Origin: MWDV01 sp964634255
GTDB taxonomy: Bacteria > Verrucomicrobiota > Verrucomicrobiia > Limisphaerales > MWDV01
Reading direction: 5' to 3'
DNA length: 26,002 nt
Assembly: GCA_964634255.1 (NCBI GenBank)
Contig: CAZWJC010000071.1
Location: 1-26,002, forward strand
Shown here: positions 1 to 7,800 of the stretch, piece after piece
How the letters are laid out: each line of letters starts with the position of its first letter
How positions within the stretch are numbered: the stretch's first letter is position 1
Position numbers and translations under genes: made by a program
The notes under the pieces: model-generated
Database searches by the model: none
What the model was told of the DNA's origin: nothing
The model's input: only the letters and a program-made list of their open reading frames with translations

Positions 1-54
<54 letters not shown>

Positions 55-194
55 AACCCAACGCGAAGAAAAGATTGCGATTTGAGCCCGGTTTGTCAAG
101 AGCCGGTTCGACGCCGGACACGGTTTCCCCTTTCCGACTTCGGTCCGGCCGAAAACGGTTGGCTCCGCACGCAGTCGCACTCTAACGTTTCGGC

Positions 195-977
195 GTGCCA
201 GTCCAACTGACCATTCTCGGTAGCGGCTCGTCCGGCAATTGCGCCTATCTGGAAACGGGCGAGACGCGACTGCTTGTGGACGCGGGCTTCAGTCCGCGCC
301 AAATCCGCCAGCGCTTGGCGACCATCGCCCGCGCACCGGAGGGACTAAATGGCATTCTAATCACCCACGAACACAGCGATCATATCCAGGGACTGGCCGG
401 CATCGCCGGAAAGCTAGGCGTCCCGATCTACTGCAACCGCGCGACCAAAGACGAGATTGAGCGCTACCACAAGCGAGCCTTTGATTGCCGCCTGTTTACC
501 ACGGGCGCGAGCTTTGAAATCGGCGACGTCGTGGTGGACACCTTCACCATCCCGCATGATGCCCAGGACCCGGTGGGCTATCTGATCCGCACGGTCGCGG
601 GCAACGTCGGCTTCGCGACCGACCTCGGCCATTTCACGCGACTGGTTGGCGAACGGGTGCGCCACGCGAAAGCGCTGGTGCTCGAATCAAACCATGACAT
701 CAAGATGCTTCAGGATTGTCCGCATCGCCCGTGGAGCTTGAAGCAGCGCATCCTCGGTCGGCACGGTCATCTCTCCAACGAAGCAGCGGCGGACGCGGTG
801 GAGCAAATTGTCACCGACGGTTTGCGCCATCTTTACCTTGGGCACTTGAGCCGCGAGTGTAACCGTCCCGAACTCGCGATGAGCGTCGTTGCGGAGCGTG
901 TAGATCGCATCGGCGCCAAGCACCTGCGCCTGGAGTTGACCACCCAATCCGTCCCCTGCCCCACGCTCCAACTGTAA
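195..977 (+). CDS. YycJ/WalJ-type metallo-beta-lactamase fold hydrolase
   Basis: A 260-residue metallo-beta-lactamase fold protein. The N-terminal strand (LTILGSGSSGNC) and the metal motif HEHSDH (H58, H60, D62, H63) are followed by further likely metal ligands: H121 in TIPHD, D143 in FATDLG and H217 in YLGHLSRECN. This motif set, plus ESNHD near 164 and GHLSNEAA near 191, matches the cytoplasmic YycJ/WalJ family. Members are thought to be metal-dependent phosphodiesterases or nucleases, and in Firmicutes they sit beside the WalKR system. No such kinase is present here. The start is GTG at 195; no ATG fits the N-terminus. No signal peptide is seen. The gene is separate from its neighbours, with 78 bp before the next one. 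The family call is secure; the substrate is unknown. Confidence 0.9.
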   Translation: MPVQLTILGSGSSGNCAYLETGETRLLVDAGFSPRQIRQRLATIARAPEGLNGILITHEHSDHIQGLAGIAGKLGVPIYCNRATKDEIERYHKRAFDCRLFTTGASFEIGDVVVDTFTIPHDAQDPVGYLIRTVAGNVGFATDLGHFTRLVGERVRHAKALVLESNHDIKMLQDCPHRPWSLKQRILGRHGHLSNEAAADAVEQIVTDGLRHLYLGHLSRECNRPELAMSVVAERVDRIGAKHLRLELTTQSVPCPTLQL

Positions 978-1055
978 TTCGGTGAAAGCAGGCTTGAGTC
1001 GTCTCCGACCTTACGCTTACAGTCCAACCGTTCGTCAAGAAGTCACCCGTCATTT

Positions 1056-2399
1056 ATGCGCGTCAACCTCGGCACCAAGACCGTCCGGTTTCTGCTTACG
1101 CTATCGGCACTCTCCGTCATCAACACCCCCGCGGCAAACTGGCCGGTCTGGCGCGGCCCTTACGGGAACGGCGTGAGCCGCGAGGCCAAGCTGCCGCTGC
1201 ACTGGAGCACCAACGAGAACATCCGCTGGTCTGCACCGATGCCGGGGCCGGGCAATGCGACGCCCGTGGTCTGGGGCAAGCGTGTCTTCGTCCCGCAAAG
1301 CCTCGCCAAGGAACAACGCCGGACGCTCATGTGCTTCGATCGGCGAGACGGCAAGCTTCTCTGGCAGGAAGGCCCGACGTGGACGGAGAACGATGCCGGC
1401 GGCGATGCCAACCCACCGTGTTCGCCCTCCGCCGTCACCGATGGCAAACGCGTGATTGCGTGGTTCGGTTCGGCGGGCGTCTTCTGCTGGGACATGAAAG
1501 GGCACGAGCTCTGGCGGCGCGACTTGGGCCGTCAAACCCACGGCTGGGGCTATGCCTCGTCGCCGATCCTCTACCGCGACCTGTTCATCCTGAACTTCGG
1601 GCCAGGTGAGCGGAGCTTTCTTGTCGCGCTAGACAAACGCACGGGCAAGACGGTCTGGCAACAGGACCTGCCTTCCATTGGCGCGGACGCGAAGTGGGAA
1701 GATTTCGGCGGCGACCTCAAGGACTGGAAACGCCTCGGCTCGCCCACGATGCCGGAAGTCACGGGTTCGACCTCCACACCGCTGGTGATTCAGGCATCGG
1801 ACGGCGCTGAAATCGTGCTCACCGTTCCTCTGCGCGTCATGGCATTCTCGCCGAAGTCCGGGGCGCGACTGTGGACTTGCGAGGGCTTGAACACAGGCGC
1901 ATACAGCTCGCCACTCTTCGACGCCGGCGTTGTGTTCGCCGGCAGCAGCGGCCTGCGCAATGCGGTTATGGCCATTCGGCCCGGCGGGCGGGGCGACGTG
2001 ACGGCAACGCATCGGCTGTGGCATCTGAACCCGCCCAACAGCAAGGCCTGCATCGGCTCGGGCGTGATTCATCAAGGGCGCATTTATCAGATCACCACGA
2101 TGGGCTTCGCCCAGTGCCTCGACCTGAAGACAGGGCAGACGATCTGGGACGAGCGCCTCACGGGCAGCGGAGCGCGGAACTCCTCCTGGTCGTCGTTCGT
2201 GCTCGCCGGCGACCGGCTCTACGTCTCCAACCAGAACGCTGACGTCTTCGTGCTGCGCGCTGGTCCGCAGTTCGAATGCTTGGCGACGAACGCCCTGGGC
2301 AGCGAACCGATGAATGCCTCGCTGGCGGTTTCCGACGGCGACATCTTCGTCCGCACCAGCCGGCACCTGTGGTGCGTCGCCGAGACGGCGAAACGATGA
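1056..2399 (+). CDS. Secreted PQQ-type beta-propeller protein
   Basis: A 447-residue exported protein. A short signal peptide (basic start, hydrophobic core at about 11-27) precedes NWPVWRGPYGNG, the usual opening of planctomycete/verrucomicrobial PQQ-like propellers. At least five blades carry the repeat pattern 'fD..tGk.lW': LMCFDRRDGKLLW (91-103), VFCWDMKGHELW (142-153), LVALDKRTGKTVW (189-201), VMAFSPKSGARLW (261-273) and CLDLKTGQTIW (354-364). Blades of this type build BamB-like scaffolds and quinoprotein dehydrogenases. No quinoprotein active-site set can be pointed to, so a periplasmic scaffold or sugar-related role is as likely as an enzyme. The stop codon overlaps the start of the next gene (ATGA at 2396-2399), suggesting translational coupling. 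Confidence 0.88.
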   Translation: MRVNLGTKTVRFLLTLSALSVINTPAANWPVWRGPYGNGVSREAKLPLHWSTNENIRWSAPMPGPGNATPVVWGKRVFVPQSLAKEQRRTLMCFDRRDGKLLWQEGPTWTENDAGGDANPPCSPSAVTDGKRVIAWFGSAGVFCWDMKGHELWRRDLGRQTHGWGYASSPILYRDLFILNFGPGERSFLVALDKRTGKTVWQQDLPSIGADAKWEDFGGDLKDWKRLGSPTMPEVTGSTSTPLVIQASDGAEIVLTVPLRVMAFSPKSGARLWTCEGLNTGAYSSPLFDAGVVFAGSSGLRNAVMAIRPGGRGDVTATHRLWHLNPPNSKACIGSGVIHQGRIYQITTMGFAQCLDLKTGQTIWDERLTGSGARNSSWSSFVLAGDRLYVSNQNADVFVLRAGPQFECLATNALGSEPMNASLAVSDGDIFVRTSRHLWCVAETAKR

Positions 2400-2644
2400 C
2401 TCCGCTGCTCGTCGCCACCATGCACCGCTACGAATTCCATCTCCGCATCACCGCTGAGGAGTACCTGGATTACTATCGCGGGGCGGTGCGGCATGTAGTG
2501 GCGCGGTGCTCCACCGGGCAGACCGTCCAATTCCCCGCAGCCTTGCTCCAACGCTTCGTCACTCCCGATGGCATTCGCGGCCGCTTTGCGCTCACCTGTG
2601 ACGATCAGCACAAGAATCCCGCGTTGGAACGCCTCCTCGATTAA
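2396..2644 (+). CDS. DUF2835 family small protein
   Basis: An 82-residue protein whose ATG overlaps the stop of the propeller gene (ATGA, 2396-2399). The sequence runs YEFHLRITAEEYLDYYRGAV, then VQFPAALLQRFVTPDGIRGRF, then a D-rich tail. This pattern of a beta strand, 'YRGaa..Vvv', 'vqFPa..lrpFvt..GI.GrF' is characteristic of the DUF2835 family, which is best known from Gammaproteobacteria and has no assigned function. A second possible start is the ATG at 2420 (MHRYEF), which would remove eight residues and leave no overlap. No signal peptide or membrane segment is visible, so it is probably cytoplasmic, unlike its exported upstream neighbour. The coupling may therefore be positional rather than functional. 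Confidence 0.78.
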   Translation: MTPLLVATMHRYEFHLRITAEEYLDYYRGAVRHVVARCSTGQTVQFPAALLQRFVTPDGIRGRFALTCDDQHKNPALERLLD

Positions 2645-2721
2645 CGCTCCGGGACACCGTCAGGCCGGAATAATCTACTTGCCGCCCATTCGGTCTAACG
2701 CCATAACCCTCCGCACATTTT

Positions 2722-3747
2722 ATGACACGAAACCAGAAATCTGTCCGAACCCTGCTGCTCACCCTGGCTCTCGCCGGGTTGACCACCTCCACCCTCACCG
2801 CTGCCGACCCAAGTGCGTTTCTCGGGCGCTGGGCACTGACCATTCCCGGCGGCGGCGCCGGTTGGCTCGGCGTCACCAAGGAAAGCGGCTATTACGATGC
2901 CAGCATCCTCTGGGGCGGCGGTAGCGTGGTACCGGTGTCGAGCGTCTGCTTCGAGGGCGACACGCTCTGGATCACGCGCGTGCGCGAGGTCAAACGCAAG
3001 GACGCCAGCGGCAAAGTCGTCCGCACCCACCAAGTCGCGGAGGCGATCATGGCGCGCGTTGAAGGCGACACGATGCAACTCACGCAGATGAACCCGCGTG
3101 ACGATGGCATGGGCCTCAACCGAAGTGAATTCACCGGCAAACGCATCGCCGATCTACCGGCCCCGCCCGACCTCTCGCAAGTTAAGTTCGGCGCGCCGAT
3201 CAGCCTCTTCAATGGCAAGGACCTTTCCGGCTGGAAGTTGACGGATCCGGGCCAGAAGAGCGGCTGGCGCGCGGAAAACGGCCTGCTGGTCAACGAGCCG
3301 AAACAGGAAGACGGCAAGCCGCACATCTCCTACGGCAATCTCCGCACTGAACGGGAATTTGAAGATTTCAACCTCACGCTGGAAGTGAACGTGCCCAAGG
3401 GCGGCAACAGCGGCATCTACCTCCGCGGCATCTATGAAGTGCAGGTTGCCGACACCTTCGGCAAACCGCTCGACTCGCACAACATGGGCGGCATCTACAG
3501 CCGCATTACGCCGACGATGGGCGCCGAGAAGCCCGCGGGCGAGTGGCAGACCTACGATATCACCCTCCTAAACCGCCACGTCACCGTGATTCTGAACGGC
3601 AAGAAGATCGTGGACAACCAGCCGCTGCTTGGCTGCACTGGCGGGGCGCTCTGGTCGGATGAATCCAAACCCGGCCCATTCTACCTTCAAGGTGATCACA
3701 CTGGCGTCAGCTATCGAAACATCGTCGTCAAACCGGTCGTTAAGTAG
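2722..3747 (+). CDS. Secreted DUF1080 (3-keto-disaccharide hydrolase-like) protein
   Basis: A 341-residue exported protein. The signal peptide spans about 1-27 (ending near TLTAAD). Residues 30-140 form a small beta-rich domain (GRWALTIPGGGAGWLGV up to RSEFTGKRI) often found ahead of DUF1080 in planctomycetes and verrucomicrobia. The DUF1080 concanavalin-like domain begins at about 157 with PISLFNGKDLSGW. It includes GGNSGIYLRGIYEVQV (227-242), GEWQTYDITL (273-282) and a C-terminal HTGVSYRNIVVKP. DUF1080 proteins are linked to hydrolysis of 3-keto-glycosides and to polysaccharide use in these phyla. No dehydrogenase partner is adjacent, so this is probably a stand-alone scavenging enzyme or binding protein. 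Intergenic gaps of 77 bp before and 114 bp after suggest its own transcription unit. Confidence 0.88.
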   Translation: MTRNQKSVRTLLLTLALAGLTTSTLTAADPSAFLGRWALTIPGGGAGWLGVTKESGYYDASILWGGGSVVPVSSVCFEGDTLWITRVREVKRKDASGKVVRTHQVAEAIMARVEGDTMQLTQMNPRDDGMGLNRSEFTGKRIADLPAPPDLSQVKFGAPISLFNGKDLSGWKLTDPGQKSGWRAENGLLVNEPKQEDGKPHISYGNLRTEREFEDFNLTLEVNVPKGGNSGIYLRGIYEVQVADTFGKPLDSHNMGGIYSRITPTMGAEKPAGEWQTYDITLLNRHVTVILNGKKIVDNQPLLGCTGGALWSDESKPGPFYLQGDHTGVSYRNIVVKPVVK

Positions 3748-3772
3748 TTACCGACTCTTGGATTGTAGACGT

Positions 3773-3796
3773 GGCGGCGCGCGGTAGCGTGCCGCC
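3773..3796. terminator. GC-rich hairpin after the DUF1080 gene; terminator or dispersed repeat
   Basis: The sequence reads GGCGGCGCG, a six-base loop (CGGTAG), then CGTGCCGCC. This makes a nine-base-pair stem with one G-T wobble, 25 bp after the DUF1080 stop. No T-tract follows, so a classical intrinsic terminator is not proven. GC-rich intergenic hairpins of this kind can also be dispersed repeats. Confidence 0.45.
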
Positions 3797-3861
3797 GACT
3801 TCGCGACATTCAGCAAAATGCCTGCGCGCTCCTGAGTAGCCGGAGCAGATTCCGCCCATCC

Positions 3862-4677
3862 ATGATCCACTACGAAAAGATCACCTCACTCGACCCGGTG
3901 GAGCTTCAGCCCTACCGTACGATGCGTTGGGATTTCGACCACCGCCGCCAGGGCATCTTCGTGGCGGAAGGCGAGAAAGTTGTGCGCCGGCTGCTCGAAA
4001 GCCAGCTCACGGTCGTCTCGCTACTGCTGCCGGAGAAATGGGCGAAGAGCTACGAGCCACTCCTCGCCCGCCGCCTGGAAGACATCCGCGTGTTCATCGC
4101 CGAGAAGAAGCTGCTCGAACACCTCACCGGCTTCTCGATGTATCAAGGCATTCACGGCATCGGACGCATCCCGACGCCCCGCTCGGCGGGCGAGATCCTG
4201 GCCAGCGCACGCAAACCGTGGCTGCTCGCCGCCGTGGACGGACTGACCAACGCGGAAAACGTGGGCGGCCTGGTGCGCAATTGCGCCGCGTTCGGCGTGG
4301 ACGCGCTCATCGTGGGCGAGACATGCAGCAGCCCGTGGATTCGCCGGGCGGTGCGCAGTTCGATGGGCACGGTGTTCAAGCTCCCCGTCATCGAAGCCGG
4401 CAACCTTCCCGCGGCGTTGCGCGATCTCCGGTCGCGCGGCGTCCGTTGTGTCGCCGCGCATCCACGCGATGAGTTGGCCACGCTCGCCAAAGCCCAACTC
4501 AACATGGATTGCTGCCTCGTCTTCGGCAGCGAGGGCGACGGCATTTCCGCGCCCGTGCTGGAGGCGTGCGACGAAGCGGTGGCCATCCCCATGCCGCCGG
4601 ATGTGGACTCGCTCAACGTTGGCGCTGCCGCCGCCGTATTCCTCTACGAAGCCAACCGCCAGCGCGGGCGGATGTGA
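3862..4677 (+). CDS. SpoU/TrmH family RNA 2'-O-methyltransferase
   Basis: A 271-residue SPOUT-fold methyltransferase that uses S-adenosylmethionine to methylate ribose 2'-OH in tRNA or rRNA. The N-terminal substrate-binding part has GIFVAEGEKVVRRLL at 31-45. The three SpoU motifs are all present: motif 1 NAENVGGLVRN (130-140) with the catalytic-type Arg, motif 2 FGSEGDGIS (221-229) and motif 3 IPMPPDVDSLNVGAAAA (242-258). Length fits the TrmH/RlmB-like group, but the exact target nucleoside cannot be read from the sequence. The start ATG at 3862 gives a typical N-terminus. A decayed copy of motif 3 from a related gene lies about 5 kb downstream (9749-9844), on the far side of the large CotH gene. 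Confidence 0.92.
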   Translation: MIHYEKITSLDPVELQPYRTMRWDFDHRRQGIFVAEGEKVVRRLLESQLTVVSLLLPEKWAKSYEPLLARRLEDIRVFIAEKKLLEHLTGFSMYQGIHGIGRIPTPRSAGEILASARKPWLLAAVDGLTNAENVGGLVRNCAAFGVDALIVGETCSSPWIRRAVRSSMGTVFKLPVIEAGNLPAALRDLRSRGVRCVAAHPRDELATLAKAQLNMDCCLVFGSEGDGISAPVLEACDEAVAIPMPPDVDSLNVGAAAAVFLYEANRQRGRM

Positions 4678-4689
4678 CCACCCTGTCGC

Positions 4690-4722
4690 GCTTTCCTCAT
4701 CCGGAGTCTGATGCGGGAAAGC
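4690..4722. terminator. Weak hairpin after the methyltransferase gene
   Basis: GCTTTCC (4690-4696) is complementary to GGAAAGC (4716-4722) across a 19-base loop, 13 bp after the stop. The long loop and missing T-tract make this only a possible terminator. Confidence 0.2.
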
Positions 4723-4872
4723 ACCTCTCCGTGCATTCTTGTCGCCATTCAAGTGCATGGCAGGGTCTAGCCTCAGAATGCGTCGGCGACTTGTATTGGA
4801 CACCACGCCGGATCAAATGGGAAATCACCTGACAATTTCACAAGACGCGGGTACCTCTGTGTCGAGGTCATT

Positions 4873-7800
4873 ATGAAGAAACGTCTGTTTACGCTGGCCG
4901 CACGGCTGAGGAATGAACGTCGGAAGACTGTCGCGGCTTGTGCCGCGGGCCTGTTGGCCTTGGTCGCCGCGCAGGAACTGCGCGCCGAGGTCCGAATCAA
5001 CGAGTTTGTCGCGGACAACCAGGACGGCTTGCGCACGGCGGCGGGCAGCGCGGCCGACTGGATTGAGCTGTACAACACCCTCTCGGCCCCTGTGGACCTC
5101 AGCGGCTGGTATCTCACCGATAGCGCTTCGTTGCCGACCAAGTGGCGCATCCCGGACGGCACGATCATTGCGGCCAACGGCTACCTCGTCATCTTCGCGG
5201 ACAGCTCACCGGTCTCCGTCACCAACAACGAACTCCACGCGAGTTTCGGCCTCTCCAAAGATGGCGAATACCTCGGCCTGATCCAGCCGGATGGCGTAAC
5301 GGTTGCCGACGCCTTCGCCCCGCTCTACCCGCCACAATTACAGGATATCGCCTACGGCCGCGCCATGCTGGAGCGCGAACTCGTCGGGCGGGCCGCCCCC
5401 GCGCGCTATCGCATTCCCAATGCCGCCGACACTGCGCCCTGGATCAACGCCACCGGCGCGCTCGGCTTCAGCAGCGCCAGCGGGGCCTTCACGGTCCGCT
5501 ACTATGAAATGAACGGCGAAATCCCCAGTATTGACACCGCCGAAAGCATGGTGGCCAACAGCAGTTACTGGAAGACGGACCGTACCTACCCGATCGTCGG
5601 CCAGTACAATACCATTGATTTCCACGGCACGTCCTCCACGGGCGACTTCACAAACAACGTGCTCTTCCCAGGCCATAGCTATGCAGGTGAGGACCGGGAT
5701 TGGTTCGTGCTTGTGACCGAAGGTGCAATCTACGTCCCGAGCGCGGGCGAGTGGACGTTCTGCGTGGGCAGCGATGATGGTTTCCGGCTGCGCATCAGCG
5801 GACATGGTGTGAACTTCGTTTCGGAATTTGCAACCGGGCGCGGTTACGCGCCGACCCTGGCCACGTTCAACTTCCCAGTTGCCGGGGTCTATGACCTCTC
5901 CCTTGTTTACAACGAGAACTACGGTGGAGCGACCGTCGAGCTTTCCGCAGCACAGGGTTTCCAAAGCGTTTTCTCACTCAATACCTTCCGCCTGGTCGGA
6001 GATCCTGAAGGCGGCATCCTGCATGCCGGCGCGATCGGTGCTTTTATCGAGACCGACGTGGGCACGGTGATGAAGAACGTCAATGCGCGCCTGGACGCGG
6101 AGTATGCCTTCACACTCGCGGAAACGCCCATCGCAGGCGACGCGCTCATTCTCTCGGTGCGCTGCGCGGACGGCTTCAGCGCCGCTCTCAACGGTGTGCC
6201 CATCGCAGCTTTGAACACGCCGAACCCGCTGGCTTGGGACAGCCCCGCCACCGCCAAGCGCGCGTTGGAGGATGCGGTGCAATGGCTCTCCTATTCCGTT
6301 CCCACCTCCTTGGTCACCACCGGTGTCAACACGCTCCGCATCACTGCGCTGAACGATTCTGCGACGGATTCCGAGTTCCTGATCCAGCCACGCCTCACCT
6401 GGGGTATCGCCCAGGCATTCCCGTTTTATTTCAAGACGCCGACACCCGGATCCGCCAATAGCCAGGGCTACACCGCCCCCACGCCGCGGGTCGCGGCCAG
6501 CGAGCCGCGGGGCTACAAGACCGCGCCATTCTCCGTCTCGCTCGCCTCGACGGACGCGTCTGCGCAGATTCACTACACCCTCGACGGGAGCGTGCCCGGC
6601 ACCAACTCACCGCTCTTCACCGCACCATTCACCGTTATCGCCACGACCACCCTCCGCGCCGCCGTGGTGGATCCCCGAAGCGTGTTACAGAACGTCACCA
6701 CGGTCACCTGGCTCTTCCTCGAAGATATCCTCCGGCAGGGCACGACCGCCCCTTCCGGCTGGCCCACGGATCGCCAGGTCAACAACCACGTCATGGAATA
6801 CGGCCTGAACCAGGCCGTCGTTACCGGCGATCCGGTGCGCCTGCGCAATGGCATCACCAACGCCATCCCCACGCTCTCGCTGGTCACCGACCTGGCCCAC
6901 CTCTTCAATCCTCAAACCGGTATCTACGTCAACCCCGGCAACGACGGCCGCGCCTGGGAACGCCCCGTTTCGGTCGAACTCATCGACCCGATCCGCGGTG
7001 TCACCTCGGAATTCCATATCGACGCGGGGTTGCGCATCCGTGGCGCTTACAGCCGCAGCACCAGCAATCCCAAACACTCGTTCCGCCTCTTGTTCCGCAC
7101 GGACTATGGCGAAAGCAAGCTGCGCTTCCCGCTTTTCGGCGACGAAGGCGCCTCGGAGTTCGAAAAGGTGGACCTCCGCACCTCGCAAAACCACTCGTGG
7201 GCTTACGAGAACAGCGACCGGGAAACCTTCGTTCGCGAAACCTTCTCGCGCGATTCCCAGCGCGACATGGGCAAGCCCTACACCCGCAGCCGCTACTATC
7301 ATCTCTACCTGAACGGCCAGTATTGGGGACTCTACCAGACACAGGAGCGCGGCGACGCGGATTTTGCGGAAACTTACCTCGGCGGCAGCGACGACGACTG
7401 GGACTGTATCAAGACCAGCCAACCGGGCTATACGACCACCGCCAGCGACGGGACGTTCGATGCCTTCTATGCGCTGCACAACCTGGGCATCAACCAAGGT
7501 TTCACGGGTGCATACGCCAACAACTACGCGCGGGTCAAAGGGCTGAATCCGGACGGCACGCCCAATCCCGCTTACCCGGTCTATCTGGACGAGGACAACT
7601 TGATTGTCTACATGCTGATCGCCTTTTTCACCGGCGACCCCGACTCGCCCATCTCCATTTGGGGCGGCATGCCCAACAACATGTACGCTCTTTACAATCG
7701 CCTCACGCCCGGCGGCTTCCAATGGTTGCGGCACGATGCCGAACACTCGTTGGGCGCGGCCGACGGTTATCCGGTCACGTGCGATACCACCCTGGCCGGC

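Noticed and set aside
6685..7746. 353-residue minus-strand frame
   Set aside because: Antisense to the CotH domain of the giant secreted protein, with no recognisable domain; a high-GC shadow.
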